Below are positions 1 to 8,450 of a DNA stretch of 61,988 bases, one piece after another (positions within the stretch are counted from its first letter, which is position 1; each line of letters opens with the position of its first letter). The translations under genes and the position numbers were made by a program. The stretch lies in contig JAHBXV010000037.1 in assembly GCA_019636285.1 (NCBI GenBank), positions 1 to 61,988 of the forward strand, written 5' to 3'. Under the pieces are notes generated by a model, which saw only the letters and a list, made by a program, of their open reading frames with translations, made no database searches and had not been told where the DNA came from. This stretch comes from Planctomycetaceae bacterium (GTDB taxonomy: Bacteria; Planctomycetota; Planctomycetia; Planctomycetales; Planctomycetaceae).

Positions 1-236
1 ATCTCGGCCACGCGACGGGCCGAGTTCGGGCAGGTGTGGGTGTCCCACATATCGCAGACGACAATCGCCGTCTTTTTAGCGTCCCACGTCGCGGGTGTGG
101 TGACCTGATTCCAGCCGTCGACCTCCGGGGCGACTTTGACGGCTTTTCGCAGGTTCAGTTTCAAATCGGCCGACGAGGCGGGCAGAGCCGGGACGAGGCA
201 GAGAAAGGCAAGAGCCGCAAAGGCGCGGTTCGACAT
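1..236 (-). CDS. Secreted isochorismatase-like cysteine hydrolase (N-terminal part only)
   Basis: Only the N-terminal part of this gene lies in the window; it runs off the left edge. The ATG is at 236-234. The first 20 or so residues (MSNRAFAALAFLCLV, then PALPASSAD) read as a Sec signal peptide. The mature part reaches VVCDMWDTHTCPNSARRVAE, which matches the N-terminal catalytic-Asp block of the isochorismatase/nicotinamidase superfamily. The family triad is Asp-Lys-Cys; only the Asp region is visible here. Planctomycetes often export such proteins. The substrate is unknown. It is divergent from pyrE, with an inverted repeat between them. Confidence 0.7.
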   Translation of the reverse strand, partial: MSNRAFAALAFLCLVPALPASSADLKLNLRKAVKVAPEVDGWNQVTTPATWDAKKTAIVVCDMWDTHTCPNSARRVAE

Positions 237-342
237 GGAAGGACTCCGAGGCGGGGCAGACCGTGACAGATCAGCCCAGTTTGATGGAATCTGCCGTCGC
301 GGACAACCAGCCGATGCAGGATTTTGGACCACTGGGGGAAAA

Positions 343-420
343 GTCGAGAGTCGAATGTCGACAGTCGAGCGAGAAAGACAGCCGGACTCCAATTTCTTCC
401 TCGACTCTCGACCCTCGACT
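343..420. repeat. Inverted repeat built of GTCGAGAGTCGA units
   Basis: The left arm (343-369) contains GTCGAGAGTCGA and related GTCGA units. The right arm (400-420) contains the complementary CTCGACTCTCGACCCTCGAC. About 30 bases separate them. It lies between the divergent isochorismatase-like gene and pyrE. It could form a hairpin in RNA or a cruciform in DNA. The repeated units and the lack of coding sense suggest a dispersed intergenic repeat, but no second copy is in this window. Confidence 0.55.
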
Positions 421-516
421 CAATTGTCAGACCAAATGCCGTGCGAGTATGTTTTGCCCAGCGATCGGACCCGCTGGTCGCAGACCCGTCCGTCCGCGTT
501 TGCCCAGGAGAAAGTC

Positions 517-1068
517 GTGGCCCTGAGAGATGAATTGATCGCCCTGTTTCGAGAACGGGCCCTCAAGTTCGGCGACTTTACGCTGGCCTCGGGCAAGAAG
601 TCGTCGTACTACCTCGACGGCAAGCAGATTTCGTTGCATTCCAAGGGCTTGCAACTCGTCAGCCAGGGATTGCTCGAACTGCTGGATGACGTCGACTATC
701 AGGCGATTGGTGGCATGTCGATTGGCGCCGATCCGATTGTTGGTGGAGTCCTCGCGCTCGCCGGAGCCGCCGATCGCGAGCTGAAAGGCTTCCTGGTGCG
801 GAAAGAGGCCAAAGGTCACGGGACGAATCGGTTTGTCGAGGGCCCGGTGGTTCCCGGAAGTAAGGTCGTCGTGATCGACGACGTCGTGACCACTGGTGGC
901 AGCGCTCTCTTGGCTGTCGATCGCATCGTCGAGTTCGGCTGCGAGGTCGTCTGCGTTGTTGGAATCATCGATCGCTGCGAAGGGGGACCGGAAAACTTTG
1001 CCGCGAGAGGGTTGCCATTCCGATCGCTCCTTTCGATTCGCGACTTCGGCATCACTCCGAATCCGTAG
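517..1068 (+). CDS. pyrE: Orotate phosphoribosyltransferase
   Basis: Converts orotate and PRPP to orotidine 5'-phosphate in pyrimidine synthesis, in the cytoplasm. The protein is 183 aa, a normal family length. The PRPP-binding signature VVIDDVVTTGGSAL is clear, and KKSSYYLDGKQISLH and GGMSIGADPI fit the N-terminal half of the family. I chose GTG 517 because AGGAG at 506-510 sits six bases before it. The reading frame is open far upstream, but that extension crosses the inverted repeat at 343-420 and is not family-like. It stands alone, with no other pyrimidine gene beside it. Confidence 0.92.
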   Translation: MALRDELIALFRERALKFGDFTLASGKKSSYYLDGKQISLHSKGLQLVSQGLLELLDDVDYQAIGGMSIGADPIVGGVLALAGAADRELKGFLVRKEAKGHGTNRFVEGPVVPGSKVVVIDDVVTTGGSALLAVDRIVEFGCEVVCVVGIIDRCEGGPENFAARGLPFRSLLSIRDFGITPNP

Positions 1069-1117
1069 TCTGCCGCGTCGAGACTGGAAGCGTTGATGAA
1101 TGTCGCCGGGAGGCGAA

Positions 1118-2329
1118 ATGGCCGCCACGTTTCCACCTCCGCTTCCCGCAGTCAGCGATTCGGTCGCGAGCCCCCCCGCGCTGCCTCGAACGTCCGAGCA
1201 TGAAATCGTCCTGATTGGCGGCGGATTGGCGCATTTGCTGATCGTCAAATGGTGGGGACGCCAGCCGCTGGCCAACGCCCGCCTGACGCTGGTTTCCGCG
1301 TTCGATAAAGCCGCGTACGCCCCCATGCTGCCGGGAGTGCTGGCTGGCCAATACAATCGCGACGATTTCCAGATCGATCTCGAGCGGCTCTGCAAAAGGT
1401 GTGGCGTTCGGCTTGTCGTTGACCGGGCCATCCGTCTCAGCCCACGAGATCGAATGGTGGGATTGTCCCATTTGCCGGACATTCCGTTCGACGTGGCCTC
1501 GATCAACCTCGGTTCGGTCCCGGCCGGCGAAGCGCTCTGGCAAGGTCGGCGCGTGGTCGTCGCGATTAAACCGATGGCGAATTTTGTCGAGCGCCTCGAA
1601 ACGCGGCTGGCAGAACTTTTTGCACAGCGATTGACGGGTGGGGCTCAGCCCATTCTGCGGTTTTCGGTCGTCGGGGGAGGTGCCGCGGGCGTGGAACTGG
1701 CTCTGTGCCTCGAGCAGCGGTTGCACGAGCGGCAATGGCCGGCGGAAGTGACGCTGTACGAGGCTGGGTCGACAATCCTTCCGGGCTTCCCGCCGGAGTT
1801 CCGGCAACAGGTCCGTCAACTGCTGACGAAACGCGGTATTACGGTCCAGACTGAACGCCGCATTGAAGAATGCGAAGACGCCGATGGCATCTGGCTCGTG
1901 GACTCAAACGGCGAAGCCTTCGCCACGGATCTGGCGCTGTGGGCCATCGGCGCGCGTCCCCCGGCTGTTCTTGCCGGGTTTGACCTGCCCAAATACAAAA
2001 ACGGCTTCCTCACGGTCGACGACAGCCTGAGTTGCTGTGCCGATCCGCCAGTGTTTGCCGTGGGCGATGTCGCGGAAGGAAAGTCCTGGAAAGTGCCGCG
2101 ATCGGCGGCTGCGTCCGTGCAGATGGCCCCCTTGCTGTGGGCCAATTTGCGAGCGGCGGTGCAGGGGCATGCGTTGCGGGCATACCGCCCGCGGGCGAAC
2201 CAGCTTCAATGCCTGAATCTGGGCGATGGAACGGCGGCCTGGTCCTGGGGACGATTTTCCGGGCTGAGTCGGCTCGCCTGGAAGTTCAAGAACCTCGCTG
2301 ATCGACGCTTTGTCGAGCGCCTGCAATAG
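1118..2329 (+). CDS. FAD/NAD(P)-dependent oxidoreductase of the SelD N-terminal-domain type
   Basis: A flavoprotein of the pyridine nucleotide-disulfide oxidoreductase superfamily, 403 aa. The first Rossmann motif is EIVLIGGGLAHLLIVKWWG, followed by YAPMLPGVLAGQY and DLERLCKRCGV. A second nucleotide-binding motif is SVVGGGAAGVELAL, and a C-terminal FAD motif is PPVFAVGDVA. The GGGxAH and MLPG(x)AG(x)Y pattern is what I know from the oxidoreductase domain commonly fused in front of selenide, water dikinase (SelD), and it differs from typical NDH-2. No SelD part follows here. The start at ATG 1118 follows GGGAGG (1108-1113); an in-frame ATG at 1100 is the alternative. The reaction and partner are unknown. 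Confidence 0.78.
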   Translation: MAATFPPPLPAVSDSVASPPALPRTSEHEIVLIGGGLAHLLIVKWWGRQPLANARLTLVSAFDKAAYAPMLPGVLAGQYNRDDFQIDLERLCKRCGVRLVVDRAIRLSPRDRMVGLSHLPDIPFDVASINLGSVPAGEALWQGRRVVVAIKPMANFVERLETRLAELFAQRLTGGAQPILRFSVVGGGAAGVELALCLEQRLHERQWPAEVTLYEAGSTILPGFPPEFRQQVRQLLTKRGITVQTERRIEECEDADGIWLVDSNGEAFATDLALWAIGARPPAVLAGFDLPKYKNGFLTVDDSLSCCADPPVFAVGDVAEGKSWKVPRSAAASVQMAPLLWANLRAAVQGHALRAYRPRANQLQCLNLGDGTAAWSWGRFSGLSRLAWKFKNLADRRFVERLQ

Positions 2330-2368
2330 CCGCATCGACACTCAGCTTCCTCGCGAAGCGTCCTTGCC

Positions 2369-3466
2369 TCAGACGCGGGCGGCAGCCGGTTTTTCGGCAT
2401 CCCAGGGATGACCGGCGATACGTTCATAGGCCGAGAGAATTAACTCTTCGGTCTCGTCCCAACCAATGCAGCCGTCGGTGATGGAAAGTCCATACGTCAG
2501 TTCGGTCGGCGGGGAACTCAGCGGCTGATTTCCGGCCACGAGATTACTTTCGAGCATCAGGCCGACGATCTCGTGGTTCCCCTGCAAGCGCTGGTCGAGA
2601 CAGGCGTTCCAGACGACGTTTTGCTGACGGTAATCCTTATTGGAATTCGCGTGGCTGCAATCGACCATCAGCCGGGGAGGCAGCTTGCACTTCCGCAGTT
2701 TCTCAACGGCTTCCGCGATGTTTGGCGCATCGTAATTGGGGCCGGAGCGGCCGCCGCGCAAAATCAGGAACCGCCACGGGTTCCCCTTGGTCGCGACGAT
2801 GCATGTGTCGCCTTCGTGGTCGATTCCCAGAAAACTGTGCGGCTCGCCAGCAGCCAGCATCGCGTCGATGGCGACTTGCAGACTACCGTCGGTCCCATTC
2901 TTGAAGCCAACCGGCATCGAGAGGCCGCTCGCCATCTGCCGGTGCGTCGGGCTTTCTGTGGTCCGGGCGCCGATGGCCGTCATCGAGATGAGGTCGGCGA
3001 TGTACTGGGGCGTGATCGGTTCCAGCAGTTCCGTCGCGGCCGGGAGTCCCAGGTTGTTGACTTCGAGGAGCAGGCGACGGGCCTGCCGTAACCCATAGGC
3101 AATGTCGAATGTGTCGTTCAGGTGAGGGTCGTTGATGAGCCCCTTCCAGCCGACCGTCGTGCGGGGTTTTTCGAAATAGACCCGCATCAGAATAAAAAGC
3201 TGGTCGGCGACCTTGTCGGAGAGTTCCTTCAGCCTTCGGGCGTAATCGAGAGCCGCCAGCGGATCGTGAATCGAGCACGGACCGACGACAACCATGAGTC
3301 GCGAATCTTCGCCGGCGAGGATCCGTTTGACCGTCTCGCGCGACTCCACCACCGTTTGCATGCCGGCGTCGGAGAGGGCTTCTTCAGCTTTCAAATGACG
3401 TGGCGAGACCAATGGCTGCAATCCACAAACATTGACGTCATAAAGAGGTTCGTTGTACGCACGCAC
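2369..3466 (-). CDS. aroG: 3-deoxy-7-phosphoheptulonate (DAHP) synthase, class I
   Basis: Condenses phosphoenolpyruvate and erythrose 4-phosphate, the first step of the shikimate pathway. The 365-aa protein is colinear with the AroG/AroF/AroH type: VVVGPCSIHDP near residues 58-68, RVYFEKPRTTVGWKGLINDP, GARTTESPTHR, MVDCSHANSNKD and a C-terminal DGCIGWDETE. The apparent start is GTG 3466; there is no ATG before residue 36, so the start is the least certain part. The N-terminal segment resembles the regulatory arm of the E. coli enzymes, but which amino acid inhibits it cannot be told. It is monocistronic in this window and divergent from cysC. Confidence 0.92.
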   Translation of the reverse strand: MRAYNEPLYDVNVCGLQPLVSPRHLKAEEALSDAGMQTVVESRETVKRILAGEDSRLMVVVGPCSIHDPLAALDYARRLKELSDKVADQLFILMRVYFEKPRTTVGWKGLINDPHLNDTFDIAYGLRQARRLLLEVNNLGLPAATELLEPITPQYIADLISMTAIGARTTESPTHRQMASGLSMPVGFKNGTDGSLQVAIDAMLAAGEPHSFLGIDHEGDTCIVATKGNPWRFLILRGGRSGPNYDAPNIAEAVEKLRKCKLPPRLMVDCSHANSNKDYRQQNVVWNACLDQRLQGNHEIVGLMLESNLVAGNQPLSSPPTELTYGLSITDGCIGWDETEELILSAYERIAGHPWDAEKPAAARV

Positions 3467-3647
3467 GGTTCTTCGCCAGATAATCGGGTCAGCAAGTCGC
3501 GGTTTTGGGGGTCGGACGGCACGAATGCCTGGTCCATGATCGGAGGCGACACGGCTGGGCCGCGTCGGTTCGCGCTCCTCCGGGGAACGCGATTGTACGC
3601 AAGCGGTTGAATCATCGCCAATCAGGCGTTCGGGGGGAGGGAGAGTT

Positions 3648-3674
3648 GTTAGTGGTTGGTGGGTAGTGGTTGGT
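3648..3674 (+). repeat. GGTTGG-type tract
   Basis: Repeats of GTGGTTGGTGG and AGTGGTTGG type, similar to the tract just after folE (about 15006-15061). Runs of GG with 1-4-base gaps could form a two-layer G-quadruplex. It lies next to the purine-rich stretch and the 26-bp repeat copy, forming part of one composite element. Confidence 0.5.
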
Positions 3675-3724
3675 GAGAAAAGAGGGGGAGACGTGGGGAG
3701 GGGGCGAGAGGGGGAGTGAAAGGC

Positions 3725-3750
3725 AGCGCTCCCCGTTGGGTCGCGGCTAT
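3725..3750 (-). repeat. 26-bp dispersed repeat, copy A
   Basis: On the minus strand it reads ATAGCCGCGACCC followed by AACGGGGAGCGCT. It is nearly identical to 17749-17774 and 47986-48011 and similar to 61882-61907. It is followed, on its own strand, by a pyrimidine tract and CCAACCACTA units. Confidence 0.75.
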
Positions 3751-3859
3751 GGGGGGCTGTTTCGAGGGATTTCGGGACTATCGCACGGCTGACACGGTTC
3801 CTATGATGTGGGACTCTGCCGCGAATGACGGCGATTTTTCAGACAGGAGTAAGGGAACC

Positions 3860-4471
3860 ATGACTGAGCAGAAGGCCACGAACGTCACCTGGCACGACCA
3901 CAAAGTGAGCAAAGCCGAGCGCTTTAAGCTCAATGGTCACAAAGGGGCCGTCCTGTGGTTTACGGGACTGAGTGCCTGCGGAAAGAGCACGATCGCCAAC
4001 ACCGTCGATCACCTGCTGCACTCGATGGGCAAGCACAGCTATGTCCTCGACGGCGACAACATTCGGATGGGCCTGAACAAGAACCTCGGATTCTCGGCCG
4101 AAGACCGTGCGGAAAACATCCGCCGGATTGGCGAAGTCGCCAAACTGTTCGCCGAAGCCGGCAATTTCACCCTGACCGCCTTCATTTCGCCCTACCGCGC
4201 CGATCGCGATAAGGTGCGGGCAATTCTGGAACCGGGGCAGTTCATCGAGATTCTGGTCGATGCGTCGCTGGAAACCTGCGAAAAGCGTGACCCGAAGGGG
4301 CTGTACAAGAAGGCCCGCGCCGGCGAAATCAAGGGCTTCACGGGGATCGACGATCCCTACGAAGCTCCCGAGAAGCCGGAACTGGTCCTCGACTCCAACT
4401 CGAAAGGAATTGACGAACTGGCCCAGGAAGTGATTCAGTACCTGGAATCGAAAGGCTTCTTCACGGCGTAA
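3860..4471 (+). CDS. cysC: Adenylylsulfate (APS) kinase
   Basis: Phosphorylates APS to PAPS, used for sulfonation or assimilatory sulfate reduction. The 203-aa protein has the P-loop GLSACGKST (with Cys-Gly where Gly-Ser or Gly-Ala is common), the DGDNIRMGLNKNLGFS block, the PYRADRDKVR block and FTGIDDPYEAPEKPEL near the C-terminus, all typical of CysC. The start at ATG 3860 follows AGGAG (3845-3849) and AAGGGA; the open frame back to 3716 crosses repeat DNA and was rejected. No cysD, cysN or cysH is nearby, so it stands alone. A strong terminator follows. Confidence 0.93.
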   Translation: MTEQKATNVTWHDHKVSKAERFKLNGHKGAVLWFTGLSACGKSTIANTVDHLLHSMGKHSYVLDGDNIRMGLNKNLGFSAEDRAENIRRIGEVAKLFAEAGNFTLTAFISPYRADRDKVRAILEPGQFIEILVDASLETCEKRDPKGLYKKARAGEIKGFTGIDDPYEAPEKPELVLDSNSKGIDELAQEVIQYLESKGFFTA

Positions 4472-4495
4472 GCCCTGATTGAGCCAGTCATTTTG

Positions 4496-4526
4496 AAGCC
4501 CGGACCAAATCGGTCCGGGCTTTTTT
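4496..4526 (+). terminator. Rho-independent terminator after cysC
   Basis: A perfect stem of 11 pairs (AAGCCCGGACC at 4496-4506 with GGTCCGGGCTT at 4512-4522) and a five-base loop, running into a T tract that ends at 4526. It sits 25 bases after the cysC stop. Confidence 0.92.
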
Positions 4527-4636
4527 GTTTTTCTGATTTTGGCCAGTGGAAAACTTGCGAGGAGTCGCCAGACACGTAAACTTGTGTCCATTGACTGCTT
4601 CCCGTCCGCATGAAAATTCATTTCAAAGGAGGGCCC

Positions 4637-4951
4637 GTGAAAACGCTTCGAATTTCGATGGTTGCCGTCGCCTTGGTCGCGGCCGTCACGGTGTGGGCAC
4701 AGGACGACAAGGGCAAAAAGGCGGCGGCACGGCTGCCGAACAACTACGGCAAGCTCGCGCTCAGCGATGAGCAGAAAGCCCGAGTCTACAAAATCGTCGG
4801 CCAGTACGAAGAGCAGATCCAGACCATTGAATCGGAACTGGCGATGATCAAAGCGAAACGGGACGCCGCGTGTGAAGCGATCCTCACTCCCGGTCAGCGC
4901 GCCCGACTTCGGGAACTCCTCGCGCCGCCGAAAAAGGACGAGAAGCCGTAA
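4637..4951 (+). CDS. Small secreted protein, unknown function
   Basis: A 104-aa protein that I do not recognise beyond its export signal. The start at GTG 4637 has AGGAGG at 4627-4632; an ATG at 4610 lies upstream of that ribosome-binding site and is less likely. Residues 1-22 (VKTLRISMVAVALVAAVTVW, then AQ) form a signal peptide with an Ala-Gln cleavage site. The mature part is helical and charged (LSDEQKARVYKIVGQYEEQI through LTPGQRARLRELL), and ends in PPKKDEKP. The pattern 'LSDEQKARV... LTPGQRARL' resembles small periplasmic helical-hairpin proteins of the Spy/CpxP kind, but this is only a resemblance. Confidence 0.7.
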   Translation: MKTLRISMVAVALVAAVTVWAQDDKGKKAAARLPNNYGKLALSDEQKARVYKIVGQYEEQIQTIESELAMIKAKRDAACEAILTPGQRARLRELLAPPKKDEKP

Positions 4952-5155
4952 GCTGCGGACTTGCGGCCGACTTCATCGGTTCTTCGCTCTCCCGGCCGGT
5001 TAAACCTTTCCGACCGGGCGGGAAGTGATCACAATCGCGTCGGTGATTTGTTGACCAAGACCTCGCCGATCCCGCCCGGAGATCGCGACGAGGACGATGG
5101 TGTTTGCGCGGGTGCGACTTCGTTGAACTCCGCTGAAGAGGTGCGGGAGCCGGCC

Positions 5156-8100
5156 ATGGATGACATTCCCGTGATGGGGCTCGCCGACCTCGGTCCGTGG
5201 GTGCGTTCGCAGACTCGCTTTTCTCAGTGGCTTGAGCGCGTGCGCGGCGGGGAAAGCGGTGCCATCGATGGCGTGTGGGGCTCGTCATCAGCCCTGACAG
5301 TTGCCGCGCTGGCCAACGGCTTGGACCGCCCGCTGCTGCTCATTATTCCCCGTGAAAAGGATTTGGAGGGGGTTCTCGCCGACCTGCACTCATTCGGCGG
5401 ATCGCGCCCCGTCACCTTTCCCGCCTGGGAGACACTGCCGGACGAGGTGCGGATGTCGGACCCGATTCTGGGAACCCGCCTCCGCATCGCCCGCGATCTC
5501 GAATCGGACGCACCCCCGCCGATTGTCGTGACGACCATTCAGGCCCTGTTGCAGCCGTTGCCGAGTCGAAAGCGCCGTGACGAGGCGACGCGTGTTTTGA
5601 AGGTCGGGGAAGAACTCGATGTCGACGAGTTGCTCGAGTGGCTGCTCGCGCGGGGCTTCGAGCGTGTCGCCGCGATCGACTTGCCCGGCGAAGTGAGTCT
5701 TCACGGCGGCATCATCGATGTTTACGCCCCGGACGGCGGTGATCCCATCCGCATTGAACTCTTCGGCGACGAAATTGAATCGCTGAGAACCTTCGATGCG
5801 GAGAGCCAGCAGACCCTCAGGCGGTGCGACCGGATCGCGCTGACGATTGCCGCTCCGGAAACCTCGACCGATGCCGAATCGGCAGAAGATTCGCATCTCG
5901 TGGAGTCGCTGCCTAAGAATGCCGTGATCGTCTTCTCGGAACTCGAGGAACTGTATTCGGAGGCCAAACTCTACTTTCAACGGCTCGACAACCGCCGGGG
6001 TCTTTACAGCCTGGAGGCGACGCTGGAACGCTGCCGGCAACGAACGACGGTCCAACTCGCGGCGCTCGGTTTGGCGGGCGTCGACAATGTCTGTTCGCTG
6101 CGCGTCGAGTCGATCGAACAACTTCAGGGCCCGAAACAGACAGTTCTCAAGCACCTGGCCGATTCCTTACGGGCAGAGGACCGGGTGCTGATCGCGTGTC
6201 ACAACGCCGGCGCGAAAGAGCGGCTGGCCGAACTGGTGAACGAACAGGTTCCCGAACTGGCGCCGCGCATGCGGCTCGACGTGGGGCATGCCGCGCGCGG
6301 CTTTCGCCTGGTCGATGCCCGCCTGGTGGTCGTCAGCGACAACGAGCTGTTCAGCCGCCCCGATCTGCCTCGCGGAACAAAGCAGGCGAAGACGGCCCGG
6401 CCGATCGACACGTTCCTCGATCTGCGGGAAGGGGATCTGATTGTCCATCTCTCGCACGGCATCGGCCGGTTTCTGGGAATGCAGATCCTCGAAAAGGATG
6501 GTCAGCACGAAGAGCACCTGCATCTGGAATTCAAAGACGCGGTGCGGATGTTCGTTCCTGTCTCGTTGATCCATCTGGTTCAGAAATACATCGGCGGCGC
6601 GAAGGCGTCCCCCGAACTCTCGAAAGTCGGCGGGCAGACCTGGGCGAAGAAGAAGCAGAAGGTCGCCGAAGCGGTCTCGGACATGGCGGCCGACATGCTG
6701 CGGCTGCAAGCGGCCCGCGATTCGAAGCCCGGTCTGTCGTGTCCGCCGGACAGCCACTGGATGGAAGAATTCGAAGCGGCGTTTCCATACCAGGAGACCG
6801 ACGACCAGCTCCGGGCGATTAGCGACGCGAAGGGTGACATGGAAGCCTCACGCCCCATGGATCGGCTGATCTGCGGGGACGTTGGCTATGGCAAAACCGA
6901 AGTCGCCATTCGAGCGGCGTTCAAGGCGGTGGATGCTGGGCGTCAGGTCGCCGTACTCGTCCCGACGACGGTTCTGGCCGAGCAGCATTTTCGCAGTTTC
7001 TCAGCGCGGATGGCCGAGTTTCCCATCACGATCGCCTGCCTCAATCGCTTCAAGTCGAAGTCCGAGCAGAAAGAGATTCTCGAAGGTCTGGCCGCCGGGA
7101 CAATCGACCTCGTGATCGGCACCCATCGCATCGTTCAGAAGGACATGCGCTTCAAGGATCTCGGGCTCGTGGTGATCGACGAAGAGCAGCGGTTTGGCGT
7201 TGAAGCCAAGGAAATGCTGAAGCTGCTGCGGCTGGAAGTGGATGTCCTCACGCTTTCGGCGACCCCGATTCCGCGGACGCTGCACCTGTCGCTACTGGGG
7301 GTGCGGGACATCTCGAATCTCGAAACGCCGCCGCACGACCGGATTGCCATCGAAACCCGCACCGTCCGGTTCGACAAGGAACTGGTGCGGCATGCAATTG
7401 TCCGCGAACTCAATCGCGGCGGGCAGGTCTATTTCGTTCACAATCGCGTTTACAACATCCAGACGATCGCCGACAGCCTGCGTGCGATTGTTCCCGAGGC
7501 GACTGTCGATATCGTCCACGGTCAGATGGACGAGCACTCGCTCGAACGGGCGATGATGGGGTTCGTGCGCGGCGAGGTCGACATTCTTGTCGCGACGACG
7601 ATCATCGAGAGTGGTCTGGATATTCCCAACGCCAACACGATTTTCATCAACCAGGCCGACCAATACGGGCTAGCCGACCTGCACCAGTTGCGAGGCCGCG
7701 TCGGTCGCTACAAGCACCGCGCGTTCTGCTACCTGCTGCTGGACCCCGGCAAGAGCCTGACGCCGCAGGCTTCGAAGCGGCTCAAGGCCATCGAGGAATA
7801 CAGCGACCTCGGTTCAGGATTCAAAATCGCCATGCGCGACTTGGAGATTCGCGGGGCGGGAAACATCCTCGGTACCGAACAGAGCGGTCACATCGCAGCC
7901 GTCGGCTACGAACTCTACTGCCAGCTTCTGGAAAACGCGGTTCGGCTGCTCAAGCGGGAGCCGCTCCGCGAACACCGCCATGTCGCGGTCGACCTGGCGA
8001 TCTCGGCCTATCTGCCATCCGAATATGTGCCCCCCGGCAAGCTCAAGATCGAGATGTATCGAAAAGTTTCGCTGTCGGGGACGCTCGAGGAACTGACCCA

Positions 8101-8449
8101 GGTTGAAGCCGAACTACGGGATCGCTTCGGCCCGCTGCCCGAACCGGTTCAACGTCTGGTTGAGATCACGGAAGTCCAGATCCTGGCTCGTCGCTGGCAA
8201 GTCGACGGGATTCGAGTTCAGGAAGGGTTTCTGGTCTTCGGATACCGGAATCCACGCAAGATACAGCAACTGGCTAAAATTTCTGAGGTCACTTTACGGG
8301 TCGTTGATGGCCGCGAAGCATGTGTCATGCTCCCGCAGAAATTGCCGGAACCCCTTGAATTGCTTGGACTCGCGAAAACTGTGTTGCAGTCCGGACACGA
8401 GGGAATCTATAAGTCCCCGCCAGCTTCCCGAATCCCCTCTCACACGTGA
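5156..8449 (+). CDS. mfd: Transcription-repair coupling factor
   Basis: A DNA translocase that removes RNA polymerase stalled at lesions and recruits UvrA. The 1097-aa length is close to the usual 1,150. Visible parts in order: UvrB-like N-terminal region (LVIIPREKD-like start, FPAWETLPDE), the CarD-like polymerase-interaction domain near residues 420-480 (EGDLIVHLSHGIGRFLGM), the helicase P-loop GDVGYGKTEVAIRAAF near 575, DEEQRFG near 672, SATPIPRTL, the motif VI region HQLRGRVGR, and the C-terminal TRCF domain. ATG 5156 follows GGGAG (5145-5149) at six bases. It is a single gene here. Confidence 0.96.
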   Translation: MDDIPVMGLADLGPWVRSQTRFSQWLERVRGGESGAIDGVWGSSSALTVAALANGLDRPLLLIIPREKDLEGVLADLHSFGGSRPVTFPAWETLPDEVRMSDPILGTRLRIARDLESDAPPPIVVTTIQALLQPLPSRKRRDEATRVLKVGEELDVDELLEWLLARGFERVAAIDLPGEVSLHGGIIDVYAPDGGDPIRIELFGDEIESLRTFDAESQQTLRRCDRIALTIAAPETSTDAESAEDSHLVESLPKNAVIVFSELEELYSEAKLYFQRLDNRRGLYSLEATLERCRQRTTVQLAALGLAGVDNVCSLRVESIEQLQGPKQTVLKHLADSLRAEDRVLIACHNAGAKERLAELVNEQVPELAPRMRLDVGHAARGFRLVDARLVVVSDNELFSRPDLPRGTKQAKTARPIDTFLDLREGDLIVHLSHGIGRFLGMQILEKDGQHEEHLHLEFKDAVRMFVPVSLIHLVQKYIGGAKASPELSKVGGQTWAKKKQKVAEAVSDMAADMLRLQAARDSKPGLSCPPDSHWMEEFEAAFPYQETDDQLRAISDAKGDMEASRPMDRLICGDVGYGKTEVAIRAAFKAVDAGRQVAVLVPTTVLAEQHFRSFSARMAEFPITIACLNRFKSKSEQKEILEGLAAGTIDLVIGTHRIVQKDMRFKDLGLVVIDEEQRFGVEAKEMLKLLRLEVDVLTLSATPIPRTLHLSLLGVRDISNLETPPHDRIAIETRTVRFDKELVRHAIVRELNRGGQVYFVHNRVYNIQTIADSLRAIVPEATVDIVHGQMDEHSLERAMMGFVRGEVDILVATTIIESGLDIPNANTIFINQADQYGLADLHQLRGRVGRYKHRAFCYLLLDPGKSLTPQASKRLKAIEEYSDLGSGFKIAMRDLEIRGAGNILGTEQSGHIAAVGYELYCQLLENAVRLLKREPLREHRHVAVDLAISAYLPSEYVPPGKLKIEMYRKVSLSGTLEELTQVEAELRDRFGPLPEPVQRLVEITEVQILARRWQVDGIRVQEGFLVFGYRNPRKIQQLAKISEVTLRVVDGREACVMLPQKLPEPLELLGLAKTVLQSGHEGIYKSPPASRIPSHT

Positions 8450-8450
8450 C

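Larger units (their letters stand above)
3467..3859. other. Divergent intergenic region between aroG and cysC, repeat-bearing
   Basis: This 393-base gap carries no convincing gene. It holds a GGTTGG-rich tract (about 3648-3674), a purine-rich stretch (about 3675-3719) and one copy of the 26-bp dispersed repeat (3725-3750) on the minus strand. Read on the minus strand these three make a composite: the 26-bp core, then a pyrimidine tract, then CCAACCACTA units. Promoters of both flanking genes must lie here, but no strong -10/-35 pair is visible. Confidence 0.6.

Noticed and set aside
136-516. N-terminal extension of pyrE to make a 310-aa protein
   Set aside because: The extension crosses an intergenic inverted repeat and has no PyrE similarity; GTG 517 with AGGAG gives the normal length.
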